DNA from: Paenibacillus sp. BIHB 4019
GTDB lineage: Bacteria > Bacillota > Bacilli > Paenibacillales > Paenibacillaceae
Direction: 5' to 3'
Assembly (NCBI RefSeq): GCF_002741035.1
Contig: NZ_CP016808.1
Location: 5,380,501 to 5,444,500, forward strand
Length of the DNA stretch: 64,000 nt
Part shown: piece by piece, positions 44,064 to 55,477 of the stretch
Layout of the letters: each line of letters starts with the position of its first letter
Numbering within the stretch: the stretch's first letter is position 1
Notes under the pieces: model-generated
Told to the model about the DNA's origin: nothing
Databases searched by the model: none
What the model saw: only the letters and a program-made list of their open reading frames with translations
Translations under genes and position numbers: made by a program

Positions 44064-44868
44064 GAATATGGAGGTGTGTTCTCAGCGGGAACAGGCGGCT
44101 AACTTTTTACAACACCATTTTCGGATTTCCATAGGGGAATTAGTGGAAGAAGCTTATCCATTCTCTGCTGCAGAGCTTCTGGATCCAGCTAAATGTTCTC
44201 ACATTATGAAGCTCCAGTCCAGACAATTGGGAGATCCAGGGGATATCGTTGTGGGAACCTTGTTTGCCAAACGTTACGCTGTATTTTTTATGGGCCTGCT
44301 GTCTGCTGTTAGTTTATTTGATTGCCAACTGGAAGCATCGCCTGCAGGAGTGCGTTTTCGAATAATGAATCTAGCAGCGATGGAGTACCAGGCAACGTTG
44401 GCCGTGTGTCCATGGCTGTCCGTTCTTGAGCTGGAACAACGCAAAGTAGAGGTTGAATATTGGACAGATCGTTTGCTTCAGCATACGGAAAAGATTTTGA
44501 CGGCGGTATCCTTGCATACTGGAGCAAAGGTTAGCGTCATGTGGTCGCTGATTTCGCATTATGTTCAAAAATGTTATGCCCAACTCGAGCACAATACGAG
44601 CATTTGGCAAACGGAACAGCGATTGCAGCTTATAAAGGCTGACCGGCATGTTTTGTTCCAAAAAAGGCAGGGTAATCCGCTGGATGTTTCATTTAAAGAA
44701 TTTCAGCATCGCCAATATGGAGGGTCTTTGGTTCTTTTACGGCGATATTGCTGCTTAGCTTACCGGCTGCGGCGGGAGGGACAGCAGGTGCATGGGTATT
44801 GCAGTACTTGCCCGAGGATCAGCGCTGAGGAGAGACTCGATCTATTGAATGATGGAGCAAATGCTTAG
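44056..44868 (+). CDS. FhuF-like ferric siderophore reductase
   Basis: 270 residues. The C-terminal YCCLAYRL ... YCSTCPRIS provides a Cys-Cys-x15-Cys-x2-Cys cluster, the pattern of FhuF-type [2Fe-2S] ferric-siderophore reductases (classical FhuF has CC-x10-C-x2-C). It releases iron from imported siderophores in the cytoplasm. TTG 44056 starts within the previous gene; ATG 44068 is the alternative. It follows the binding lipoprotein and should share its Fur control. Confidence 0.82.
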   Translation: MSKNMEVCSQREQAANFLQHHFRISIGELVEEAYPFSAAELLDPAKCSHIMKLQSRQLGDPGDIVVGTLFAKRYAVFFMGLLSAVSLFDCQLEASPAGVRFRIMNLAAMEYQATLAVCPWLSVLELEQRKVEVEYWTDRLLQHTEKILTAVSLHTGAKVSVMWSLISHYVQKCYAQLEHNTSIWQTEQRLQLIKADRHVLFQKRQGNPLDVSFKEFQHRQYGGSLVLLRRYCCLAYRLRREGQQVHGYCSTCPRISAEERLDLLNDGANA

Positions 44869-44988
44869 CTGTTAACGAATAGATTAGGTGTGCTTTTATA
44901 GAGGCTTCTGCGGCTAAAGCTGCTGGGAGCTTCTTTTTTATAGGAACAGTAGGTCAAGAGGCTTGTGATATTGAAAGATGGCTAAGTC

Positions 44989-45022
44989 AAAGAAACCTGC
45001 TCTTGATGGAGCCGGTTTCTTT
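44989..45022 (+). terminator. Terminator downstream of the iron cluster
   Basis: AAAGAAACC (44989-44997) / GGTTTCTTT (45014-45022), a nine-base perfect stem with a 16-nt loop and further T-rich sequence. Confidence 0.7.
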
Positions 45023-45123
45023 GTGCTTTACACTATTCTTTTGAAGAAAAGGCATAAGTACAAACCGTATGATTGAAAAATCCATTAACTAGTATTAGAG
45101 GAGCAAAATCGAGGGGTTAAAAA

Positions 45124-45165
45124 ATGAGCATGTTAGCACATTGGCAGAATGATTACTTTATATAG
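45124..45165 (+). CDS. Possible 13-residue peptide
   Basis: ATG AGC ATG ... TAG coding 13 residues, preceded by GAGGGG about 9 nt upstream. It has no family and may be chance; mentioned because the ribosome binding site is good and a spore gene follows. Confidence 0.25.
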   Translation: MSMLAHWQNDYFI

Positions 45166-45252
45166 CTTTGGTTAGTAGCATGACGAGAATATGCAGCTTT
45201 CTATTTTATCGCTAGCTATATATTAATAATTTCAACAGTCTTCGGAAATTAG

Positions 45253-47493
<2,241 letters not shown>

Positions 47494-47594
47494 ACTGCAT
47501 TTGAAATAAATTCTCATAATGTATGACCATATGCGGAGGAGGAACATTTAATATAAGTAAGTGATGAATTGTCGTTGTTGAAAAGAGGGCGAAT

Positions 47595-48323
47595 ATGCTG
47601 AAAAAGGGACGTCGTTCAAGAAGAGAAGTCTTGCCATCGTTTATCATCGTTCTCAAAATGAATTCCTCCTGTATTCAGAAAATCAAACGTAAACACAAAC
47701 GCAAATTCAATTGCAAAGTAAAGAAAAAGCGTTGCAGAAATCGAAGAAGCAAACGGAGATTGCGACCGGTTTTTTTGAACCGTCCCAAACGCTGCCGTAG
47801 ACGACTATCCTTCCCAATACCGTTCCCTACTGCACCTTGCTGCGATCCCGTGAACCCGGTAATCCCCGTATATCCCGTCGATCCTGTCAACCCTGTCAAT
47901 CCTGTTAATCCCGTAAATCCCGTAAATCCCGTAAATCCAATCGTCCCAATCATTCCAGTGAAGCCTTGTAAAAATGCGAACGAAATCGTCATTGAAAAAG
48001 AATGCTGTGGAAACATGCTGGTTCAAGGTAAACAGCCTGAATTTTTAATATGGGAGGCAGATGTCGATTCCCAAACAACGATTGCACAAATCAGCGTTTT
48101 CTCTAATGCTACGAGCACGGATGCTTTAAACATAGATATAAACGGTGAGGAACAAAAACGGATCGTTGTATTGCCGGGGAATACTTCCAATTTTATTGGG
48201 CAAGGTGTAAAATCAGTTAAAATTTCTGTACAAGGCAATGATTTCACTTATGTGGAAGGAAAATATGTGATTTCGACCACCCTGCAGCTGCCTGCTAATA
48301 CCTCTACGATGAACGGGCAATAA
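47595..48323 (+). CDS. Basic, NPV-repeat spore-surface candidate protein
   Basis: 242 residues in three parts. Residues 1-75 are very basic ([20 protein letters not shown], and RRSKRR). Residues about 76-125 are a Pro/Val/Asn repeat ([18 protein letters not shown]) with CC before it. Residues 126-242 form a beta-rich domain ([45 protein letters not shown]), a size and pattern reminiscent of Ena-type beta-sandwiches, including CC near the start, but not a confident match. It has an AAAAGAGGG site and lies between the collagen-like gene and the Ena pair, so it may anchor or cap those filaments. Confidence 0.6.
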   Translation: MLKKGRRSRREVLPSFIIVLKMNSSCIQKIKRKHKRKFNCKVKKKRCRNRRSKRRLRPVFLNRPKRCRRRLSFPIPFPTAPCCDPVNPVIPVYPVDPVNPVNPVNPVNPVNPVNPIVPIIPVKPCKNANEIVIEKECCGNMLVQGKQPEFLIWEADVDSQTTIAQISVFSNATSTDALNIDINGEEQKRIVVLPGNTSNFIGQGVKSVKISVQGNDFTYVEGKYVISTTLQLPANTSTMNGQ

Positions 48324-48324
48324 G

Positions 48325-48363
48325 AAAGGTGGTTCTCCATCGAAATGGAAGAACCACCTTTTT
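48325..48363. terminator. Strong bidirectional terminator
   Basis: AAAGGTGGTTCT-CCAT-CGAA-ATGG-AAGAACCACCTTT: nearly continuous 16-base stem between the convergent NPV-repeat and Ena genes. Confidence 0.92.
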
Positions 48364-48377
48364 AAAGCCTGCTTATT

Positions 48378-48719
48378 TTAGAGGTTGTAACGTACAGTAA
48401 TACAAAATTCGCCCTGTACGGCTGCAGTTGAAGTTATTGAAATAGATTGGAATCGAGCTACCGTAAATGATGCGCTTCCTCCAACGGGAATAACGATTGT
48501 TTCGATAGGGGCCACAACTCCAGCTGCAAAAAAGTTGACGGTTAGAGTGCCCGTGCCTGTTTCATATTTCACATATCCCGTACCACTAATAATTTGAGAT
48601 ATGTTATCGGAATAAATAACTTGAGTACCAGCAGCTGCTAACTGCCAATTGATACATACTTTATCTTGCACGACAATTTTGTCCGTACAACAACTAAGTG
48701 AAGGTGTATTATCACACAT
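48378..48719 (-). CDS. Endospore appendage subunit Ena, S-type (DUF3992), paralogue 2
   Basis: 113 residues. N-terminal connector LSCCTDKIVVQDKVCINW and C-terminal GEFCITVRYNL match Ena1A/Ena1B of the Bacillus cereus group as I remember them. The core is a beta-sandwich. In Ena fibres the N-terminal CC and the later Cys form inter-subunit disulfides; all equivalents are here (CC, VC, FC). It lies 29 nt downstream of the other Ena gene on the same strand, forming an operon ending at the 48325-48363 terminator. Divergence from the paralogue is large. Confidence 0.85.
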   Translation of the reverse strand: MCDNTPSLSCCTDKIVVQDKVCINWQLAAAGTQVIYSDNISQIISGTGYVKYETGTGTLTVNFFAAGVVAPIETIVIPVGGSASFTVARFQSISITSTAAVQGEFCITVRYNL

Positions 48720-48748
48720 ATACGTTTATACCTCCTGCGTCAGTTTTA

Positions 48749-49120
48749 TTAAACAGGGTACCGGGTAGTAATACAAAACTCGCCTTGATAAGTGCCAGGA
48801 GATGCTGCCGGCAGCGTAATTCGGATAGCGCTGAAACGGCGGTACGTAAATGCCATACTCGTTCCAGGGGCAAGCGTAAAGGGAGTAGGATTAATTGGTG
48901 TTCCGGTACTGTCGAGGAAATCGAAGGTTATATCATCAGGACCAACGTCGTATTGCAAGTATCCCGTTCCTACAATATTTTGATTGATATTATTCGTGAA
49001 AGTAACAACTAGCACATCAGCCGCTACAACTGTGCCACTCCAAGGCGTACACACTTTATCTTGCACGAAATTTTTATCTGAACAGCAGGTTAGAGCAGAT
49101 GCACTGTTACTACAAGCCAT
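48749..49120 (-). CDS. Endospore appendage subunit Ena, S-type (DUF3992), paralogue 1
   Basis: 123 residues. MACSNSASALTCCSDKNFVQ then DKVCTPWSG, NINQNIVGTGYLQYDVGPDD, MAFTYRRFSAIRITLP and GTYQGEFCITTRYPV align almost word for word with B. cereus Ena1A (CCSDNS-FVQDKVCNPW; NVNQNIVGTGYLTYDVGPG; FTFRRFNIIQITTP; GTYQGEFCITTRY). This is the structural unit of S-type endospore fibres linked by disulfides. TAGGAGG precedes the ATG. First gene of a two-gene operon. Confidence 0.93.
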   Translation of the reverse strand: MACSNSASALTCCSDKNFVQDKVCTPWSGTVVAADVLVVTFTNNINQNIVGTGYLQYDVGPDDITFDFLDSTGTPINPTPFTLAPGTSMAFTYRRFSAIRITLPAASPGTYQGEFCITTRYPV

Positions 49121-49396
49121 AGCGTAATACCTCCTAATTATAATTTCTAACCATTTAATGCAGGCAGAAGCTTACTCGCTTGGACATATGCCTGATTTCC
49201 AAATTTTTATTGAAATAAAGGTTGGATAATGGTGGGAAAAATAAAAAAGACATGCCACAAGGCACGCCATAAAATGATCGATAGCCATTAAAACAGCCAA
49301 TGAACCTGAAAAATAAACAAGCTGTTTCCGTTAGAGCTTTGGAAACAGCTTGTTAATGCGGCTATGTTATTAATACTGCCACCGTTTATTAAAGTT
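49121..49396. other. Intergenic region upstream of the Ena operon
   Basis: About 275 nt between the Ena operon and the stalk-domain gene. It contains the Ena ribosome binding site and a 14-base perfect inverted repeat AACAAGCTGTTTCC (49316-49329) / GGAAACAGCTTGTT (49341-49354), which should end the stalk-domain gene. The sporulation promoter was not identified. Confidence 0.55.
49316..49354 (-). terminator. Terminator of the stalk-domain gene
   Basis: Perfect 14-base stem AACAAGCTGTTTCC / GGAAACAGCTTGTT with an 11-nt loop, oriented to follow the gene ending at 49397. Confidence 0.8.
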
Positions 49397-50080
49397 TTAT
49401 TTAGAAGTTTTTGATGCATTAGCTCCTATCATCGTGCCTGTATCACCTGGGTCCTCCAGATTAATCTTTGAAATGGCCCAATAATCGGAAGATTCCCGTT
49501 TTATCTTCTCGACCGTGAGGGTAGCAGTTCCCGTTCCAATCGTTTCTTCCATAACGACAAGCGGATATGCAAACGTAATTTGAACTTTATTAGCTGTTAC
49601 TTCCTTAGAGTTCAGCTTTTCAACTTTGCCCATATGAGGACTGGAACCACCGGTTACCCAAAAATGATCACTGAATTCCTGTTTTGTTGTTTGGCGAAGT
49701 GCAGGCGATAAGACGGCATATTGCATGGCTCCGCTTCTCTTTTGAACCCCATGAATCCAGGTTTGAACCGCTTCTTCTGGAGATTCTGCGATAAGTGCAT
49801 TTTCCAAGCTGTTCACCTGCATCGATAAATCGGCAGATTCGGGCATCGTTACATAAATATTGTTGTTTTTATAAGTTGATTTTCCATGGAACTGTTCTAC
49901 GATGGATCTTAAAGAAACCATGGCTGTCCCTTTGTCCATATGAAGGTTAAACTGGCTAGCTGAAAATTCTGTATGGTTTATAAAAATTCGTGCACCGGAG
50001 GATGAGGCAAAGACAGATCCTGATATAATTAGGAATCCAGCACATGCGGCTGTTAAAGTTATCCATTTGCTTTTTTTCAA
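49397..50080 (-). CDS. Secreted protein with copper-amine-oxidase-N-like (stalk) domain
   Basis: 227 residues. A signal peptide (KSKWITLTAACAGFLIISGS, cleaved near FASSS) then FINHTEFSASQF ... KGTAMVSLRSIVEQFHGKST, the short beta-alpha pattern of the stalk/copper amine oxidase N domain common in Paenibacillus and Clostridia secreted proteins. The C-terminal ~130 residues are unassigned (Cys-free). Probably extracellular or wall-associated; role unknown. Confidence 0.65.
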   Translation of the reverse strand: MKKSKWITLTAACAGFLIISGSVFASSSGARIFINHTEFSASQFNLHMDKGTAMVSLRSIVEQFHGKSTYKNNNIYVTMPESADLSMQVNSLENALIAESPEEAVQTWIHGVQKRSGAMQYAVLSPALRQTTKQEFSDHFWVTGGSSPHMGKVEKLNSKEVTANKVQITFAYPLVVMEETIGTGTATLTVEKIKRESSDYWAISKINLEDPGDTGTMIGANASKTSK

Positions 50081-50271
50081 ATTAATCTAATTCCTTCCGT
50101 TGTAAAATATGGGTAGCCGTATTTTATTTAGACTGTGCTTTGGCGAATATTGTTGCATGATCGCTATAGAAATTATCGTATGAATGGCATTCGCTGTGGC
50201 CTGTTTAGTCAGTTGCACATCCTTAATACAAAACGCTACAATGAGGAGAAAGGCAGAAGGGAAAGATTGGT

Positions 50272-50829
50272 ATGAAATATCCAGGACATTACGTATCGTA
50301 TTTAGTTGAGTTTCATGCAACGCGAGATTTTTTCGAATGCCATGAGCTGTTGGAGGAATATTGGAAGGAGCATCCAGAAGATGAGCGGGCGTTAATCTGG
50401 GTAGGGCTGATCCAGCTGGCTGTCGGCCAATATCATGAGCGGCGGGGCAATCTCGCAGGCGCAGCAAAAATGTATGAGCAGGCGCTCGGCAAGCTGACCG
50501 CCGTAGCTCTGGACAGTCTAGGACTAAATGGCGCTAAGGCAGTTGTGGAATTGGAAGCTGTGCTCGCGAGAGCCAAGCAGCTGGAAGAGGCCATTGCGCC
50601 TGCCTATCAAGATATGAATCTGGAGATTATCGATGCTGAACTGCAAGTGTTATGTGAGCAGGAATGCACGGAAAGAGGAATAGCCCAGAAGCAGTGGGGG
50701 TTGCCAAGCGATATGGCAGACGAAGCGCTTATTCATCGTCACACGTTGCGGGATCGCAGCGATGTCATTGCCGCAAGAGCAGAAGCGATTGCCGCGAGAA
50801 CAAAGAAGCCGTCCACGCACAATCGTTGA
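50272..50829 (+). CDS. DUF309-family protein
   Basis: 185 residues. EFHATRDFFECHELLEEYWK followed by LIWVGLIQLAVGQYHERRGN is the DUF309 (YpuF-like) core with a conserved FxxCHE motif. The C-terminal tail is Ala/Arg rich. Function unknown, but the His and Glu in the core may bind metal. A divergent promoter region lies between it and the stalk-domain gene. Confidence 0.8.
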   Translation: MKYPGHYVSYLVEFHATRDFFECHELLEEYWKEHPEDERALIWVGLIQLAVGQYHERRGNLAGAAKMYEQALGKLTAVALDSLGLNGAKAVVELEAVLARAKQLEEAIAPAYQDMNLEIIDAELQVLCEQECTERGIAQKQWGLPSDMADEALIHRHTLRDRSDVIAARAEAIAARTKKPSTHNR

Positions 50830-50924
50830 ACAATTCTGCGCAGGCAGTGATCGGTTCAACTTCCCTTTTGTGCGGGAACGGCTACTTATTCAAAACAATA
50901 GGTTTATTTAGGAACGGCTTACGT

Positions 50925-51500
50925 TTATGGCTGCTTCAGCTTGTCATAGCCGTTGACAATGAGATCGAGTTGGCCTGTTTCCGGCTCTATCGTCATGCCG
51001 TGAACGGGAACGTTTGGCGGAAGCAGAGGGTGGTTGCGAATAATGCCTACGCTTTTCTCTACGCTTTCTTTCACATTGTCGAATCCAGTCAGCCAACGCA
51101 TAAAATTGAGCCCGGAATGCCTCAGCGTTTCAACCGTCTGCTCAGGTACGCCGCGATCCGTCATATGCTGGACGATGACCTCGGGATTAAGCCCGGTCAT
51201 GCCGCAGCCATGATGCCCGATAACAAACACTTCATCGGCTTGCAGCTCGTAGATGGCGATTAAGACGCTCCTCATAATATTGCCGAACGGTTGGGTGACG
51301 ATGCCGCCAGCGTTTTTAATAATTTTGGCGTCTCCGTTGCGCAGGTTCATCGCTTTAGGCAGCATTTCGGTGAGACGCGTATCCATGCAGGTGACGATGA
51401 CCATTTTTCGATCGGGAAAACGACTCGTTATGTATTGCTCATAATCCTTGCGCTCAACAAAAGCTGTATTATCGTTCATGATTTGATCAACGTTGTTCAT
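50925..51500 (-). CDS. Beta-class carbonic anhydrase-like protein
   Basis: 191 residues with the zinc site C38-x-D40-x-R42 (VTCMDTR) and H96-x-x-C99 (GHHGCG). Hydrates CO2; the small size and YvdA/YtiB-like sequence suggest a short beta class member. Starts with ATG behind AGGAGG. Its 3' end converges with the DUF309 gene and no shared terminator is clear. Confidence 0.88.
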   Translation of the reverse strand: MNNVDQIMNDNTAFVERKDYEQYITSRFPDRKMVIVTCMDTRLTEMLPKAMNLRNGDAKIIKNAGGIVTQPFGNIMRSVLIAIYELQADEVFVIGHHGCGMTGLNPEVIVQHMTDRGVPEQTVETLRHSGLNFMRWLTGFDNVKESVEKSVGIIRNHPLLPPNVPVHGMTIEPETGQLDLIVNGYDKLKQP

Positions 51501-51579
51501 AGACTCCTCCTATATCTGGTGTTGCAGGTTAATCTTAGTTGAATCCTCATAAAAACACAGTGTGCATAGGCTGGAGCCG

Positions 51580-51900
51580 TCAGGGGGTCAGAAATCGCAA
51601 ATTAAGGGAATAGATTTGTCCGTCGCTTTTTAAATTGAATGTTCCACGATCTGTATCGTAGCCGATACGCAGTTGGGGCTCAAAAAAAACTTCATGGCGG
51701 GGCTCATACAAAAAGGAGAAGGGCTGACCTTGGGTTAATCGGTCGTCTGAACTAGGTTCCTTTACAAGCTGGAGGGCAGGGACGCCGCTGACGACGCAGC
51801 CGCAGCCTTCTGTATCATGCAGCAGCTTAAGCTGATGTACGCCGTCTTCTAAATAAGGAGAAAGCTGCTCAACTGCCGATGGCGAAAAAGTTATAAACAT
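51580..51900 (-). CDS. HesB/IscA-like iron-sulfur biosynthesis fold protein
   Basis: 106 residues in the HesB/YqkB-like family: LSPYLEDGVHQLKLLHDTEG, CGCVVSGVPALQL and a late beta-rich part. The usual Cys-x-Cys near the C terminus of A-type carriers is absent, and the only cysteines are the CGC in the centre, so it is not a standard IscA/SufA carrier. Function unknown. It is transcribed on the minus strand separately from the carbonic anhydrase gene (79 nt gap). Confidence 0.7.
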   Translation of the reverse strand: MFITFSPSAVEQLSPYLEDGVHQLKLLHDTEGCGCVVSGVPALQLVKEPSSDDRLTQGQPFSFLYEPRHEVFFEPQLRIGYDTDRGTFNLKSDGQIYSLNLRFLTP

Positions 51901-52094
51901 AGGTGATGCCTCTCTTCCATTTCAAATCGCACTTTAATGATGTTTAGATTAAAGTTGATTATACGTACAGTAATCGTTAAGATCAAGTTAAGATGGGATG
52001 AAAGATGAAGGAATGACATTATTCTTTTGCTGAAATCGCTCATTTTATGGTGTAATAGGCTGATTTTTTATTTATTTGGAAAGGGTGATGAGAA

Positions 52095-53609
52095 ATGACC
52101 GTACATAATTCGAAGGCACTTGCTCCGTTTCTGGAAACGGTGAAAAAATTGAAAGCTTACGGTGAGGCGCTTGGCGTGCTGTATTGGGACCTGCGCACCG
52201 GTGCTCCGCGCAAAGGCATGGATATGCGTTCGGAGGTCATCGGATCGTTGTCCGGCGACATGTTCAAGCTTTCCACATCGCCTGAATTAGGTGAATGGCT
52301 GAGTGAGCTGGAACAGCCGGAAACGTTTGGCAAACTAAGCGAAATAGAGCGCAAGCTTGTAACCGATACAAGGGAAGAATACGACCGCAGCGTCAAAATT
52401 CCGCCGAAGCTTTATGAGGAGCATGTCGTTATTTGCTCTCAGGCAGAATCCAAATGGGAAGAAGCGAAGGCAGCAAACGATTATGAGGGCTTCCAGCCTT
52501 ATTTGGAAAAAGTCATCGATTATACGCAGCAGTTTATCGACTTATGGGGGCCGAAAGAAACCCGCTATGACACGCTGCTTGACCAATATGAGCCGGGCAT
52601 GACCGTGAAGGAGCTGGACAAAGTGTTTGGCGGCTTGCGCGAGCAGCTGGTTCCACTAGCAGCAGCTATTGCGGCTTCCAAGCACCAGCCGGATACGTCC
52701 TTCCTGCGCCAAAACTATGATAAGCAAGCGCAAAAAGCGTTCAGCCTGCGGATTTTAAAGCAGATGGGCTATGATTTTGAAGCGGGCAGACTTGATGAAA
52801 GCACGCATCCATTCGCAACAGGACTTAACACAGGCGACGTGCGAATTACGACACGTTATTTGGAAGATGATGTGACGAGCGCCTTGTTCGGCACCATTCA
52901 CGAGGGCGGCCATGCGCTGTATGAGCAAAATATTATGGCTGAGCTGGATGGAACAACGCTAAGCACAGGCACATCGATGGGCATCCATGAATCGCAATCG
53001 CGTTTCTGGGAAAATGTCATTGGCCGCAGCAAGCCGTTCTGGCAGCATAATTTTGCCGCTTTGCAGCAGCAGTTCCCGGGTCAGCTGGATGTGACGCTGG
53101 ATCAGTTTTATCGGGGCAATAACGTCGTTCAGCCGTCACTCATTCGTATTGAAGCTGATGAGCTGACGTACAATCTTCATATTATTATCCGCTATGAAAT
53201 TGAGAAAATGATATTTAATGAAGGCGCGAAGGCCGCAGATCTTCCCGCTATTTGGAATGAAAAATATAAGGAATATCTGGGTATTGAACCGCCAACGAAT
53301 GCAGAAGGCGTTCTGCAGGATGTGCACTGGTCTGGCGGCGCATTCGGCTATTTCCCGTCGTATTCTCTAGGCAACATGTATGCAGCACAATTCGCCGATA
53401 CGTTGGAGCGAGAGCTGCCGAACTTCTGGGAGCTTGTAAGTGCTGGAAATCTGCTGCCGATTAAAGAATGGCTTAGCGAACGCATTTACAAATACGGAAA
53501 GCTCAGAACACCTTCTGAATTGATCCAAAATGTAACCGGCAAGCCGCTGGACCCGCAATATTTGGTGAAATATTTGGAGAAGAAGTATAGCGAGATTTAT
53601 AAGCTGTAA
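52095..53609 (+). CDS. Carboxypeptidase Taq family (M32)
   Basis: 504 residues, the usual length. Zinc motif HEGGH (H269-E270-H273) in TIHEGGHALYEQN, plus GIHESQSRFWEN (Glu ligand) and the C-terminal IRIEADELTYNLHIIIRYEI. Removes C-terminal residues from peptides in the cytoplasm. GGAAAGGGTGATGAG precedes the ATG. Immediately upstream of the CRISPR leader, on the same strand. Confidence 0.93.
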   Translation: MTVHNSKALAPFLETVKKLKAYGEALGVLYWDLRTGAPRKGMDMRSEVIGSLSGDMFKLSTSPELGEWLSELEQPETFGKLSEIERKLVTDTREEYDRSVKIPPKLYEEHVVICSQAESKWEEAKAANDYEGFQPYLEKVIDYTQQFIDLWGPKETRYDTLLDQYEPGMTVKELDKVFGGLREQLVPLAAAIAASKHQPDTSFLRQNYDKQAQKAFSLRILKQMGYDFEAGRLDESTHPFATGLNTGDVRITTRYLEDDVTSALFGTIHEGGHALYEQNIMAELDGTTLSTGTSMGIHESQSRFWENVIGRSKPFWQHNFAALQQQFPGQLDVTLDQFYRGNNVVQPSLIRIEADELTYNLHIIIRYEIEKMIFNEGAKAADLPAIWNEKYKEYLGIEPPTNAEGVLQDVHWSGGAFGYFPSYSLGNMYAAQFADTLERELPNFWELVSAGNLLPIKEWLSERIYKYGKLRTPSELIQNVTGKPLDPQYLVKYLEKKYSEIYKL

Positions 53610-53860
53610 TACGGGATTAGTTGTAGCTGGTAAGGAAGGTTTGGTTAGTGGGGGAAAGCAGCTGCGCTATTGTTAGGAAGCGACTTACCTCCACGCGAAC
53701 CGGAAGCTCCCATGAAAACCCCGGCACTTTCGCACTCCGCACCCCGTAAGGGGTAATGCGGATTTTGAATTAGATACACGGGTGGATAAGGAAGAGGAAA
53801 ATGAGGTTCGCGAAAATGGCCCTTTTATTCCTTGCTAGGTAAGGAGTTTTTGGGTGTGCT
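53610..53860 (+). promoter_or_regulatory. CRISPR leader
   Basis: About 250 nt between the M32 gene and the first repeat. It includes CCATGAAAACCCCGGCACTTTCGCACTCC, which resembles I-C leaders I remember, and a GGGTGTGCT just before repeat 1. The position upstream of the least diverged repeats supports its role. Confidence 0.65.
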
Positions 53861-54757
<897 letters not shown>

Positions 54758-55477
54758 GTTTATTAATTTATATAAATTGCAAATTTATTTTATTGCTTCC
54801 GATGATGTGTATGCAAACGGAAGCTCTTCCTGCTGCCGATTGCTAAGTACATATTCGAGACCAATCTCCTCTGACCATTCAAGGCTTAAGGAAGCACAGC
54901 ATGCGAATGTTACTTAGAGTACAATCACAGAGACCACTGTGGCTTAGGATATGTATATTTGGAATCTTACTCCTTTTTGAAGGACTGTGTTTCCGTTATT
55001 CTGGATTTCACTCCCATTTTGGGCCTTAAGCGGACAGGGGATCCGCTATTGCCTTCATAATCCTCTGAAAATGACGATGGGCAGCGCATTAGAGGCTCCT
55101 GAGTCCGCAGCCTGCGCCAAAACCAGTGATCCGGTACAAATAGCGGCTGCTGTGTCCTCCAAGTCTCTCTTTGTGTCTTTGTGCAGGGAGCAAAGCTCCA
55201 AAAAGAGCAGCATGAAGCTGCCTTTTGGTAAGCAGGTTCACATTTATGAGCTGTGCCATTCTCGGTAGTAGAGGGAAGACGCTTGAATGCTGGCTTCTTT
55301 CGAGATATAGCTCGCTTGCGTTCACATCCATGCCCTAGTAGAGCCGTTATTCCGCAACAAGCGGAATAGCGGCTTTTTCATGCCCAAAAAGCCGTTAGAG
55401 GCAATCACCGCCAAGGGCATGCACGCATAGGCTGGAGTACAACACGCAAGCTTTAAATAGCGGGAGGAGAAAGAAAG
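54758..55477. other. Intergenic region between the CRISPR array and the ABC importer
   Basis: About 720 nt. Several weak open frames overlap but none has a good ribosome binding site or a recognisable protein. It may be a decayed gene or CRISPR trailer. A terminator-like hairpin AGCCGTTATTCCGC ... GCGGAATAGCGGCT with TTTTT ends it at 55341-55378. Confidence 0.55.
55341..55378 (+). terminator. Terminator-like hairpin before the ABC importer
   Basis: Stem AGCCGTTATTCCGC / GCGGAATAGCGGCT (one mismatch) with a CAACAA-type loop, followed by TTTTT. Confidence 0.7.

Noticed and set aside
54987..55331. Two opposing small frames right of the CRISPR array as cas remnants
   Set aside because: No Cas motif could be read in either, and neither has a good start site.
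55380..55477. A TPP riboswitch before the NitT/TauT importer
   Set aside because: The conserved CTGAGA and ACCTGATC elements are not present, so a thiamine link is not supported.
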